DNA of 64,000 nucleotides, taken from assembly GCF_005239225.2 (NCBI RefSeq), contig NC_133295.1:13082001-13146000 (forward strand). The letters are read 5' to 3'. The notes under the pieces were generated by a model, which was not told the DNA's origin, made no database searches, and saw only the letters and a program-made list of their open reading frames with translations. Shown in pieces: positions 35,303 to 46,987 of this stretch. The stretch's first letter is position 1. Every line of letters starts with the position of its first letter. This stretch comes from Populus alba (lineage: Eukaryota > Streptophyta > Magnoliopsida > Malpighiales > Salicaceae). A program made the position numbers and the translations under genes.

Positions 35303-38300
35303 TTCGGTTGGAAGCTCTTTTGCTTTTGAGCTCTGAAATACGAAAAGAGAACGGGAGTTACAATTCCTTTGATAAAGTTAGTGTTTTTGTTTTTGGGTTT
35401 TGAACGATTATTTTTCCTTTTGAAGTCAAAGACTATTGTTTTTCTTGTAGCATTTCTTTTCTTTGCTTGTATTCTCAAGAAATATTTTTCATGACAGGTT
35501 AACGTCATGGAAACTCGTAAGTCGTTACTTCGAAGAAATTGTAATAAATTTCTGCTTGTCTTGCCACCTGAAAGTGCTTATGGCAACTGTATTTACTGCA
35601 AACACATCATCTCAATGATAGTGTAATGGCTCGCGTACCGTTGGAAAATTTAGACTACACCTCTATTTGAAATTATTGAGGTAGCGTTTCAGACCGATAT
35701 TTTCACTCTCTTTTGAAATAGTTTGGGGTTTCTTTTGTAGTGATTGTAGAGATTACCATATATTTGTAGAAACTGATTATCAAATTACAAACTTATTTCA
35801 TCAGATTCACCATAACATGTTACGCTGGAACATACTAATATTAAACTGTCCAAGTGTGGATTTATCATTATCGCTGCCTCATCAAACTCCCAATAAACAG
35901 TTAAAACTGCAGCAGATCCCACTGCTCCTATTCCGGCCACCGCAGCCGCTAAACCTTCTCGAGTTTGCCTACGAGCATCCTGAAGGAAACACCAAGTATT
36001 ACATTTCGAGTGATGCATAAATTTCTAGTCATAAAAACTTTAATCAAAATCTTAAAATACTTTCGTGGCTTTCAGTGCTTAAGTTTTTAAGTATAGGAAC
36101 TTTAATTGGTATATAAATGGAAGATGGCAAATGATAAACCGAGAATGTTCTAATAAATTCAGTTTAAAGTTTTTGTTTTTAGTAAAAAAAACATTCAAAC
36201 AGATATTCTGAATGCAATCAAATTACCAAAATGAACATGTAATGTGATAAACAGAGTAAAATATTACCTACGCGGATCTAAATCCGGTCACCATAGGCTC
36301 TATCTCTTCTATGAAATTCATCCACAATGATTTGCAATCCTCTGGTTCAAGTAGAGTGGTAGCTTCTGGAGAAACCTGCTCATATTTGATTATTATGTGG
36401 AACCAGTTTCACACATGTAAAACTAATTGCATTACATTTGCTTACCAATAAGCATAATTAAATATAAATTGACACACATTCACCAACTATTACCTCTTTC
36501 CATGTGTCCAGTGTGGCTCCCATGTGCGTATTTCGCAAAGATGGATCAGGAACTTTTCTGTCCATAGGATAGGAAAACAGTACCTTCTCAATCTGATCAG
36601 GCATATCATCGAAGCGTATGGCCGCCATGATTGATAATATTCTCAAAGACTGTAACAGAATAATCAGGAGACATTCAGACATTCAAAGTATATAACAAAT
36701 GAAGTATCCCAGCAGCCATTAGTTATACAAAATGTGGGCAATATTACCGCAGAGAAAGCGTCCCTTTCAATTTCAACGAGGTTTCTTGCTGTAAACCAAT
36801 CATACCATGAAATTGAGTTTTCATAATGACTGAGGACCCGTGAAAACCTAGAATACGCCCCAAATCTTTAATAAAAAACAAAATTGAAAAAGAAGACAGC
36901 TGCAATGATGTAATGTACCTATCCTTCATGCGCATCAGAACCCTCCCTGCTTCTGCTGCTTCTCTTGCCTTCATCTCCAATAATTTTCTGGCATGCTCCC
37001 TCAAATGTTGCAATTTAGTGTCGATTTCAGAACTGTGCAAATTGAAACTAACAGCAGCATCTGAAAACTCCGATACAGCAGCCTCAGTGTTGCCCTCAAA
37101 AAGATTTCTTATTGATGCCCATGTATCTCTTTCACCAGCTTCCAATAAGGATTCTACTCTTTTGGCAAGCGCATGCGTTATTTGTTTCTATGCAGGAGTA
37201 ACATAACAAGATTTGATAATTTGATTAAGTAGAGTGACATCCATAGAACCAAGAACGCTAACGGATTGTGATATCAGTGAAGGAAATACCTTGTACTTTG
37301 CCATCATTTCTGACAACATATGACAAATAAGCTCTTCGCGGAATTTTGAAGCATTCCACTCACTCTGTTGAATGGCAGCATCTGAAAGAGCACAATATTA
37401 AAGGTAACTTGCCAAGTCCAGGAAACTGAATTAGTAGATGAAAGATGCTCACCAATCATATGAACGCAATTTTAATCATAGAAGGATGGGCTATGTTAGC
37501 AGTATCTTAAAAAGTTGTAGTCGCTTCCCGTCATTTAGTCCTTTAAGTTACTTTTTTCTATATCCCTTGTTCAATGAAGTAGTCATTTAACTAGCATTAA
37601 TCTTCTGGAGTAAAACTGTAACAACTTGAGATTTGCACGAGTACAGAATGCAAGTGGTCACCTAAGAAGACGAGGTGAAGGAACGCATCCTGAGAATGTA
37701 TACCTTAATTGATTTCTAGTGATAGAGGGGGATACAAGATTTTTGATAGTCCATTGAGAGAATAAAACTAATTCTCATACGGAATCAAACTAATTCAGGA
37801 CAGTTTTGGGAGTTTTATTAACTCATGCAATATCATATCAGTTAGATGAAGTTTTTCCTTTCAGGTTTAAAACCTATTTCTGCAGTTCATATTACTTGCC
37901 CATCGAGTGCCGCTAGTCTCCATTACCGGAGCATGCCCAAGGAGAATTATAAAATTTCACAATTCATCAAACAGAAGGCTAAAATAGCAGTACCTAAGCA
38001 ATTTAATCAAACCCTTGAGATAAATGAAAGATTGACAGTTTAACACCTATCTTAACTGTCAAGCTAGACCAACTTAGCCTATCCAGGATAGATATATGCA
38101 GCCTACTCAAGATGGATATAAAATCCAGCAGTTAAGTTGTTTAGCTAATTCGAATAGAGGAACAGCTGGAAAGTATCTAAACTCATATAAACAGCAACGA
38201 CAGACAAATCAGATTAGTTCCACACAAAAATTTCAAGGTTCAAATCTAAACTGATGTGCATATTTGCTTTAGCCAAAACCTGCAATTATGCAAATAGTTC

Positions 38301-41300
38301 CTGTCATTTTTGCACTAGTCAATCATTTAAATGATTATGGTGCTTTCCATATCCAATCCATTTACAAGTTGCACTGCTTCCTTTCATAACCAATCCAATG
38401 CATGTAGTTTTAAGTATCAGAAAACGATTGACCATGAAAACCCATGAGGATAAATTCCATTTCACTGCAGAGCAAGTTTGAAATTCCAGCCAAACGCATA
38501 CAGAATTTGTAAAATAATTTATCATACCTAGAAAAGGGAAGCCATTTTAAAACAAATCCACAGCTACACGACTAAAGACCGATTATTATAACTATTTATT
38601 ACTATTAAAGTGGAGAGGATGAGACTATAATGATTGTGAAGAGAAAGAGAAACCTCAATTTCACCCATTGAAAATCAAATTGGAAGAATAAGGAGCTTCT
38701 GAGATCAAAGGACTGGAGGGTGCTGTGCTGAACTGTAATGTTCTTTAACTTTCAAGAATCTAAATTCACGTTAAAAAGAGTTAAACACATGGCCCTCCCC
38801 TCAAAGCTAAAATCTACATTCACTATTAGGGACTAACTGTAACTTTTAACTTTCTAATATAGTTTGTACTGATTTGTTCCTTTAGGGATGGAACCTCTTG
38901 TCATCCCAAGGCCATAGATGCTTCCACTTTTCATCAGCAAATACCAGCAAGTGGGGCTCATTTTTTCAAAATCACGAAGTTGAATGTTAGAGGTTCATTT
39001 TTATGAATATAGTTCGTCACGCATTTTTACGAGTTTGAAGTCCACAACCTTCATTATTGTTCTACCACTGTGTAGGTCCACAACATTGGAATAATATTAC
39101 AGGTAATCTTTCTTTGCATTATTGAGTCCAACGCCATCACAAGAGAATTTTTTATTCTTGAAAGAAGTACTCGAATTGAGAACAATTCAAAATTAAGAAA
39201 AGAATATAATGATTAAAACCAAAATTGAAAGAAAGAGTTGCTTATAGAAGATTAATGAAGTCCAAAAAATACATACCTTCAGTTTTGTGCATATAAGATT
39301 GCAACAACAAAAGCAAAGAAAAAAAATAAATTTAATATTGGATTTTTAGAAAAAGCAAAAAAATAAAATAAAAAAAATAAAAATCTTCAGTGTTTGGAGT
39401 CTAAAAATACCTTTCACATCCTCGATCAAAACTCGCGCATGCACGATTGGGAAACAGAGATGAATAGCAGCAACATATTCTTTTCCTTCATTCAGTGACT
39501 GTTTCAGGCTAGTTTTTAAACCTATTCAAATGTGTTCGGAATACAAATTAAAACAGCATTCTTATCATAAGGCATCGCGTACCACCTACATAACATATTG
39601 GCACATTTGAGTTGATCAGTTATAAGAAACATATAAATACAAAAACACACTGCGAAAAAAAAAGGCCAAAAAAGAAAAGATCAAAATCAACAAATTTTGA
39701 CAACAAACTAGGGAGGTTAAGAACTTAGAAAGAGGAAAATATACACGCTGAAGGCCTTACCATCAATGCATTTGACAGCAACAGTTTGCCGTTTTTTGCA
39801 TTTCGTACTTTCTTGATGCAAAATAGACCACCTCCTGTCATATCTAATGGGGGAAAAAAACGCAAAATAAGAGATTCCAAATCAAGTTGAACAAGAAGTA
39901 TATGGATAATTTAAGTAGAAATCAATTACTTCGCGAACGGAAGTATAACTATCAAATTGATCATAATTCAAAGTTTCCACTTTCGTTTTGACACAGACAA
40001 GCGTTATACTCAACTGATCAAACTGACGGAAGAAGTATTAAAATTGAAGAATCTTGGAATAAAACACAATGTAAGTTAACATTAAATATCACACAGATCT
40101 TACAATGAGAACACATGATCTTATAGAATTGACCCCATGATGTATACTTACTCTGAAAGATAGGTTCCCAAAATAGAACTGACAGCTCCTCCAAAACCCT
40201 GATACTGGACAATCTTGAACATCTTCCTTCATTTTCAACCAATCCTGTAAGAAATAAATTTAGTACTGACTGATATTAAATGAGGTCGGTGAACTTTAAA
40301 AGAAAGAAATTAGAAAATAGATTCAATAAAGTACCTCGTCGGTTGTAAAGCATTTGAGCTTCTCACCAGCAATCTCTTCACATCGAACTGTGGCAACCAT
40401 GACCTGATAAACAAGATGAGAAGTATATTTACATATGAAACCTTGATGGTTTATATTTTACAGAGGAAAATGGCGTTTAATAAACCTTGACAGCAGGAAG
40501 ATCTAAAATCCTGTTGTCTTTTATTATTTTCCAAATCTCTTCTGAACGAAGAGGAAATCCTGAAGCAGTTCAACTTCCTCCTGTCACCAACAAGACCTCC
40601 TGGATAGATGGATGGACAAACCGCTGCCTCAGTTGAGCAACCTGTAAATGTCAATGCTATCAGAAAAATGTAGTTACGAATTACAGATACTGGATTTTTC
40701 ACTTGATGATTGCTGTCCTAATTGCTCCCACATACACAGATCCATAAAATTATCTGATCACAGGACTTAATGCTCATTTTGTCATTCTTACATGACACAC
40801 TCCTAATGACTATTAAACACTCTCCCGTCAAAGCTAAGCTGTTCTGTCCCTTCATACAAACGCCAATGATTGTGAATTCCAATTATTTGGTAAGCATGTG
40901 CAAAGCTACAAATTCATTCAGACATCAATTCTAGAAAACACGCAGCAGCACAATCTAGAAGAACTCAGGACAAAAGTTTTTGAGGTATTGACAAACTGCT
41001 TTCTTTAGTGGAAAGCTACCTGCTCTTTAAATTTCTCCTCCTGGAATTCATAGTGAGGCAAAGCAGTGATCTCCACCTTTATATCAAGAATTACAAGCAT
41101 ATTAAGTTCATGGAACTTAAACAAAAAGGCAACATATGATAAATATATGCCAATGGCATCAGTATGGAGATGGAGGCGATTTTTCATACATTAAAAAACT
41201 CTCTGAGAGGAGCGCTGCAGAGAGTCTCAGGCTCAGCAACTGCAGCCCAAATCTGCAGAAAGTATGACCTCAGAAAATGATGGAGAAATAATTGATCCAG

Positions 41301-41847
41301 AAAGAGAATTGGATAAACAGAGAATAAGAAGTATGAACAGAAGTACCTTCTCAATATCTTCTAAGAGAGCAGTCTTTAAATATTCAAGTGGAGTCTACAC
41401 AGACAATCAGAAAAGGGACAGAGATTCAGCGTTGAAGATGCATTCAAAGAATGGAGCATTCAAGTGGAATCTTCTCTCAAGAAACTTACGGGCACAACAA
41501 GTCCATACCTTTGAGTGATCACGTAGAACAAACAGTAGTGTTTTTTTGCGGGGCTTGAATAAACGCTTCATGACCTGAATACAAGAAATAATAGATTATC
41601 ACATATCAGCATCAAATTATTTTGGGTGAAATACTCAATATTACACACTGGCCTAAATGAATGCAGCTAAACAGTTTTGATAAAATGGGGTAAGTTTGCT
41701 GTGAATATGGAATCAGAGGCTCAGGCTTATCTAAGGTTACGAAAAACACAGTTATCCAATCAAATGCAATTAAATGTGAGACAATCCAAACTTGACTATC
41801 TAAAGAAGTTTGGATATTGGTCACTTAAGTTAATGCAAATTGCTTTC

Positions 41848-42335
41848 AGCGGAAATTTGAAGAAAGATAAGGATGTTTCAATGGAAGAAAGGTTTCTCTG
41901 TTTCTTTGAATATTAACGTGAATATACAACTTGCTCTTCTATACGAGCTGCTGTTTTTTATAACATTACAAGTTGCTTAATTTGGATACATTGACTTGCC
42001 ATTCTTAGCTGATCTATTTCCATAACAATCCAACGTCTCTTTCTCTTTCTGGTTCCTGTCATAAACTTCATTGCTGCTGCTGTTGATTTATTTCCATAAC
42101 AAGCCAACGTCTCTTTCTGTTTGTGTCTTGTTACCATGAGAGTTGGTTTGTTTCCATTGTTGCTGGCGATTCTAATTAGCCAACGTCTCTTTGATTTGTT
42201 TCCATGTTGCTGATGACTGCTGCAGTTGATTTAGTTTCCATGAGGGCTGATTCGTTTCCATGTTGGTTTCCACGTTGCTGGCTTACAGCTGCAGTTGAAT
42301 TGTTTCCATGAGCATCTGTCTTATTACCATTAACA
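41848..42335 (-). repeat. 3' LTR of element 2
   Basis: 488 bp. Much of it consists of degenerate repeats of 'gtttccat' and 'ccaacgtctcttt' words. The RNase H frame runs 160 bp into it. Confidence 0.95.
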
Positions 42336-43078
42336 TCCTCCCTCAAACTAGGCCGGAGTCGGAGGCATAGTTTGTCTTTGAAGTAAGCCAATGCACTTTT
42401 GGACATGGGTTTGGTGAAGATGTCAGCTATTTGTTCATGGGTGGAGATGTGCTGAGTGATGAGAAGACCAAGGGCAACACGCTCACGTACAAAGTGGTAA
42501 TCCAATTCAATGTGTTTGCTACGAGTGTGAAACACAGGATTGACAGTCATGTGTAAGGCACTGAGATTGTCACAGTAGAGGATAGGTGGTGAAGAAGGTG
42601 ATATGTGAAGATCTTGTAGAATGAAGGTTAGCCATGTAAGCTCTGCCGTTGTATTAGCCATAGCTCTATATTCTGCCTCGGTGCTGGAGCGAGAGACAGT
42701 GGGTTGTTTCTTTGCACACCAGGAAATGAGATTACTACCAAGGAATGTGCAGTATCCAGTTGTGGAGCGTCTTGTTGTAGAGCAACCTCCCCAATCTGCA
42801 TCTGAGAAAGCACAAAGATCAAGTGTAGAATGGGAAGTAAAATTTAATCCAGTGTCAATTGTGCCTTTGACATATCTTAAAATACGATGAACCATTTTGA
42901 AATGTATAACAGTTGGAGCATGCATGAATTGAGAGATAAAATTGACACTGTAAGATATATCAGGTCTTGTGAGTGTGAGATATTGTAAAGCACCAACAAG
43001 CCCACGAAAAAATTGTGGATCTTGCAATAGCATATCAGTTGCTGCCATTTTAGTCTTAGCTTCAAGCGGTGTGCTCAT
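42176..43078 (-). CDS. Element 2 RT C-terminus and RNase H
   Basis: 300 residues in a different frame from the main pol frame, so its first Met is not a natural start. It contains the end of the reverse transcriptase domain (LTRPDISYSVNFISQFMHAP, RILRYVKGT) and RNase H (SSTEAEYRAM, YCDNLSAL, IADIFTKPM). The frame passes through the polypurine tract and continues about 53 codons into the 3' LTR before a stop. The break with the upstream frame is next to an A run at about 43083-43087. Confidence 0.88.
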   Translation of the reverse strand: MSTPLEAKTKMAATDMLLQDPQFFRGLVGALQYLTLTRPDISYSVNFISQFMHAPTVIHFKMVHRILRYVKGTIDTGLNFTSHSTLDLCAFSDADWGGCSTTRRSTTGYCTFLGSNLISWCAKKQPTVSRSSTEAEYRAMANTTAELTWLTFILQDLHISPSSPPILYCDNLSALHMTVNPVFHTRSKHIELDYHFVRERVALGLLITQHISTHEQIADIFTKPMSKSALAYFKDKLCLRLRPSLREDVNGNKTDAHGNNSTAAVSQQRGNQHGNESALMETKSTAAVISNMETNQRDVG

Positions 43079-45722
43079 TGGTTTTACAGTCCACCATACC
43101 AGCTCGTTCCAGGATTGTCAGCGCATAGTGTGATTGAGAGAGATGGAGTCCTTCAGATGTGTGAGTAATTTCAATGCCAAGAAAATGATGAATGGGTCCT
43201 AAATCTTTCATTGCAAATTCGGAGCTCAACAGTTGAATCAGGTGCGTAACCAGAGGAACAGACGATCCTGTGAGGAGTATATCATCAACATAAAGAAGAA
43301 GGATTAAAGTATCAGAGTTAGAGTGAAAAATAAAAAGTGATGGATCTGCAAGACTACAAAAAAACCCATATTTAAGAAGGAAGATACTAAACCGATCAAA
43401 CCAGGCACGGGGTGCTTGTTTGAGACCATAAAGAGCCTTTTTGAGCTTGCACACATGTGATGGGTACCGTGGATCAGCTGTTCCTGGAGGTTGTTCCATA
43501 TATATGTCTTCTGAAACAAAACCATGCAAGAAGGCATTTTTCACGTCAAGTTGACGTATGGACCATTTGTTAACTAGTGCTATGGAGAGAACCATACGAA
43601 TAGTTCCTGGTTTGATAACTGGAGAGTAAGTCTCAATATAGTCCAATCCATCAACTTGGTGATACCCCTTTGCTACTAATCGAGCTTTCAAGCGGTCTAA
43701 TGAACCATCAGGTTTGAGTTTTGTTTTTAGAACCCATTTAGACCCAATAACATGCATGACAGGTGTGCGAGGGACAAGTTCCCAAGTCTGATTTCTATGG
43801 AGAGCGTCAAGTTCCTCGTCCATTGCAGCTTTCCAGCCAGGGTGAGCTAATGCAGACCGAAAGTTAGAAGGCTCACGTGGAATGGTTGCTGAAGTCCTAG
43901 AGGATATTAAGGCATATTTTGGATTAGGCTTAAGGATGCCTCTTTGTGATCTAGTAACCATGGTATGTGAAGGAGGGGTTGCACGTGGAGAATAACCAAG
44001 TTGCAAGTTTGATTCCAGAGAAGCAGGATTGGGTTGTGAGTGAGAGAGGTGTTGTCGATGCATTTCATCTTCATGGTCAGATTCTACCAAATGTATTTCA
44101 GTTATATTATCAGTTCTAAGGTGTTGCTCTGCCATTCCAACAACATTGTTGTGTTCTTCCTGTTGTGTATCGGCTACTGTTTCAGCAACTGTATTAGTGA
44201 TAACATAATCAGCATGTAAATTAAGACAAGATGGTACAGTTACTTTTTCTGACATTCCAACACCATTGTTGTGTTCTCCCACTCCAACAGCATGGTTGTG
44301 TTCTTCTTGTTGTGTTTCGGCTACTACATCAACACTGTCCTGCTGCTCTGCAATTGTATTAGTAATAACATCATCATGTAAATTGAGACAAGATGGTATA
44401 GTGACTTGCTCTGCCAATCCATCGGCATTGTGGTGTTCTGCAATTTCAACGGCACTAGCATGTTGTTCTGCATAAACATCAGGTAAATTAAGAGAAAATG
44501 GTAAAGTGTTTAGTGATGAGCTTGAGCATGGTGGAGTGGACATTGGGGGTTGTATTTCTGCAGCAGAGTTAGAGATAGTAGGTGGCAGCCATGAATCAAA
44601 AATGCTTATAACATGTGTAGGAGATGGAGTGATGTAGTTCTGAATTTTTTGTTTATAAGGAAAAAATGACTCATCGAAGACTACATGACGAGAAATAATC
44701 ATTTTTTTACTAGAAGGGTGAAAGCATTTGTATCCTTTATGTTTATCACTATATCCTACAAAAATGCATAGAACTGTTTTTGGGTCAAATTTATTTTGTT
44801 TTGTATCCCATGTGTAGGGAAAGCACTTAGACCCAAAGACTCTAAGAGATGAGTATATAGGATGATTACCATGTAACATGAAATATGGAGATTCAAATTT
44901 AAGTGCGGAAGAAGGCAATCTATTCATAAGATAAACAGCAGTAGTGAAAGCTTCAACCCATAAAGATAAAGGAACACCACTATGAAATAACATGGTCATA
45001 CCTAGTTCTCGTATTACTCGATGTCTTCTTTCTACTATACCTGTTTGTTCCGGTGTATAAGGACATGATATCTGATGAACCACTCCTGTTGAGAGGAAGT
45101 GTGATGATAGTTTGGAATTTATGAACTCTCCCCCTCCATCAGAGTGAAAGACCTTGATATGCTTGTTAAATTGTCGAGTAACATAATGCTCAAAGGCAAA
45201 ATAAGCATCAGCAAAGTCAGACTTATGTAGTAATGGGATTATCCAAGTGTATTTAGAAAAATCATCTACTAAACACGCATAATATCTGAACTTTCCTATT
45301 GATAAAACAGGAGCAGGTCCCCATAAATCACAATGGATTTTTTCAAAAATACCAGAACTAGAATGTTCAGAACGAAAAAAAGGTAATCGACTAAGTTTTC
45401 CAAATTGACAACTGTCACAAACATGTTCATATTTTGTGGTTCCTTTAACATCTATCAAACTTTTATTGTGCAATAATTGTAAAGCAGAAAAATGTGGATG
45501 TCCTAGGCGTTGATGCCAGATATCTGCTGGTCCTGATCTGAAACGATTAGAAAAGTAGAGCTCAGGCATGGTGGATAGAGCATAGAGGTCACCCTTGCGC
45601 CATCCTGTGATCACGGGTTGTCCTGTCTGTCGTTCCTTAATACAGAAATCAACGTCAGAGAATTCACAATTAACAGGAAATTGAGATGTTAACTGACTTA
45701 CAGAGAGTAAATTTTTTTTCAA
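43062..45722 (-). CDS. Element 2 integrase and reverse transcriptase
   Basis: 886 residues. GAG-pre-integrase DIWHQRLGHPHF comes near the start, then the integrase core (IHCDLWGP, FHSDGGGEF, EQTGIVERRHR) and a long linker with internal tandem repeats. The reverse transcriptase follows (GSKWVLKTKLKPDGS, QLDVKNAFLHG, YVDD near residue 812). Both ends are frameshift borders, each at an A run: about 45.71 kb upstream and about 43.08 kb downstream. Confidence 0.9.
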   Translation of the reverse strand: MKKNLLSVSQLTSQFPVNCEFSDVDFCIKERQTGQPVITGWRKGDLYALSTMPELYFSNRFRSGPADIWHQRLGHPHFSALQLLHNKSLIDVKGTTKYEHVCDSCQFGKLSRLPFFRSEHSSSGIFEKIHCDLWGPAPVLSIGKFRYYACLVDDFSKYTWIIPLLHKSDFADAYFAFEHYVTRQFNKHIKVFHSDGGGEFINSKLSSHFLSTGVVHQISCPYTPEQTGIVERRHRVIRELGMTMLFHSGVPLSLWVEAFTTAVYLMNRLPSSALKFESPYFMLHGNHPIYSSLRVFGSKCFPYTWDTKQNKFDPKTVLCIFVGYSDKHKGYKCFHPSSKKMIISRHVVFDESFFPYKQKIQNYITPSPTHVISIFDSWLPPTISNSAAEIQPPMSTPPCSSSSLNTLPFSLNLPDVYAEQHASAVEIAEHHNADGLAEQVTIPSCLNLHDDVITNTIAEQQDSVDVVAETQQEEHNHAVGVGEHNNGVGMSEKVTVPSCLNLHADYVITNTVAETVADTQQEEHNNVVGMAEQHLRTDNITEIHLVESDHEDEMHRQHLSHSQPNPASLESNLQLGYSPRATPPSHTMVTRSQRGILKPNPKYALISSRTSATIPREPSNFRSALAHPGWKAAMDEELDALHRNQTWELVPRTPVMHVIGSKWVLKTKLKPDGSLDRLKARLVAKGYHQVDGLDYIETYSPVIKPGTIRMVLSIALVNKWSIRQLDVKNAFLHGFVSEDIYMEQPPGTADPRYPSHVCKLKKALYGLKQAPRAWFDRFSIFLLKYGFFCSLADPSLFIFHSNSDTLILLLYVDDILLTGSSVPLVTHLIQLLSSEFAMKDLGPIHHFLGIEITHTSEGLHLSQSHYALTILERAGMVDCKTNEHTA
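44130..44423 (-). repeat. Degenerate tandem repeat in the element 2 integrase-RT linker
   Basis: Two units (about 44130-44255 and 44256-44423) encode the similar strings VTIPSCLNLH...NTIAE and VTVPSCLNLH...NTVAE with ETQQEEHN between. The linker is acidic and probably unstructured. Confidence 0.7.
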
Positions 45723-46941
45723 GTCGGGGTACTAACAATACATCATTAAGTGGCAGTATTTTATTTTTCTGTGTGATGGAGGAATCTCCAACACCATGTA
45801 TTGATATAGAAGAACCGTCACCAATAAGAACAGAGTCTGAACCATAGTGATTGCGAATATTTTTTAACATACCTGGATTACCTGTCATGTGGTTGGAAGC
45901 TCCTGTATCAGAGATCCATTCCGTTTCAGTGATAGTATTGTCCAAGGTGAGAGCAGCCAAAGCTTGTGGTAGGTCTCCGTGTTGATTTGATCGTTTAGGC
46001 ACCCACCAGCATATCTTTGCAATATGACCTGGAACACCACAGTACTGGCAGGTTTCATCTCTGTATAGCTCACGTTCTGCAGGAGTCATTCGATGCTCTC
46101 CAGATGGAGGAGGTCGTTTCTGTTTTGAATCTGAAGTGGATCTGGCAGTGTACGTATGAGTTTTATCTTTAGGTTGTTGTGCATGGAATCCTCTCCCGGT
46201 AGATATAAAGCCTTGTCTGCTGCCATGGTTTCCTGAAAAATGATGTTGAGGGCGCTGGTGCTTTTGCCCGTAGAATGCCAGCTGAGGAGTGAATGAGTTA
46301 TTTGTTTGATTGGTGAACCAGCTTCTTCTTTGGTCTAAGCTCTGTAATTGAGAGACCAACTCCGAGTAAGAAGGTCTTGGTGGTTTCAGCATTGTGGTAG
46401 TGAAGGTTTCATATTGAGGGCCGAGACTTGTGAGGAGGCAAAAGATTTTTTCTTTATCTGAAATTGGTTTCCCAATAGCTGCAAGGTCATCGCATAGTCC
46501 TTTGAAGATTCGAATGTGTTCTCCAACGGTTCTGTCATCTTCTTTGCGAAAATAGGTGACTTGTTGTCTGAGGGTGAATTCTCGTTCTTGGGAGTCTTCT
46601 GCATATTCATTCTTTAGAGCACTCCAGACAGCAAAGGCTGTGTCTAGGCCTACTGCAAGGCCTAATGTATGTTCTGAAAGAGTACCAATCAACCAGCCAC
46701 GAAGTAGTCGATCTGCCTTCCTCCAGACAATATATTCTTCTGTTAGTCTTGGTAAAGAATCTGTGGTGGTTGTAGAATCTGGTACAGTATATTTGTTTGG
46801 GATTGAATCTTCATTGATGAGATGATCAACCAAGTCTTGACTTTCTGCAAGAGCTAAGGCTTGTTCTCTCCATAGTGGATAATTTGTGGGGCTGAGCTTG
46901 AGGGTAATGAAATTACCAACATTGAGTGACAGAGTTGACAT
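45670..46941 (-). CDS. Element 2 gag and protease
   Basis: The ATG at 46941 (MSTLSLNVGNFITLKL) is the first Met after the primer site; the frame upstream of it has no ATG. The helical gag domain includes NYPLWREQALALAE. One CCHC knuckle follows, CQYCGVPGHIAKIC, then the protease WISDTGASNHM. The frame leaves the family pattern after PRLEKK, at an A8 run near 45.71 kb, so its last residues are spurious. Confidence 0.88.
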   Translation of the reverse strand: MSTLSLNVGNFITLKLSPTNYPLWREQALALAESQDLVDHLINEDSIPNKYTVPDSTTTTDSLPRLTEEYIVWRKADRLLRGWLIGTLSEHTLGLAVGLDTAFAVWSALKNEYAEDSQEREFTLRQQVTYFRKEDDRTVGEHIRIFKGLCDDLAAIGKPISDKEKIFCLLTSLGPQYETFTTTMLKPPRPSYSELVSQLQSLDQRRSWFTNQTNNSFTPQLAFYGQKHQRPQHHFSGNHGSRQGFISTGRGFHAQQPKDKTHTYTARSTSDSKQKRPPPSGEHRMTPAERELYRDETCQYCGVPGHIAKICWWVPKRSNQHGDLPQALAALTLDNTITETEWISDTGASNHMTGNPGMLKNIRNHYGSDSVLIGDGSSISIHGVGDSSITQKNKILPLNDVLLVPRLEKKFTLCKSVNISISC

Positions 46942-46975
46942 GTTGTTGGTTCTGCTAAGATGTATATTCACACGG

Positions 46976-46987
46976 GCTCTGATACCA
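46976..46987 (-). other. Primer-binding site of element 2
   Basis: Minus-strand TGGTATCAGAGC with no spacer before the 5' LTR. Confidence 0.9.

Larger units (their letters stand above)
26505..38045. repeat. Duplicated block, unit 2 (copy B plus 3' part of C)
   Basis: Collinear with unit 1 (9199-25745 without element 1). It keeps the unoccupied target of element 1 (26790-26830). Main differences: about 1.5 kb gained in intron 9 of copy B and about 520 bp lost from intron 4. Confidence 0.85.
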
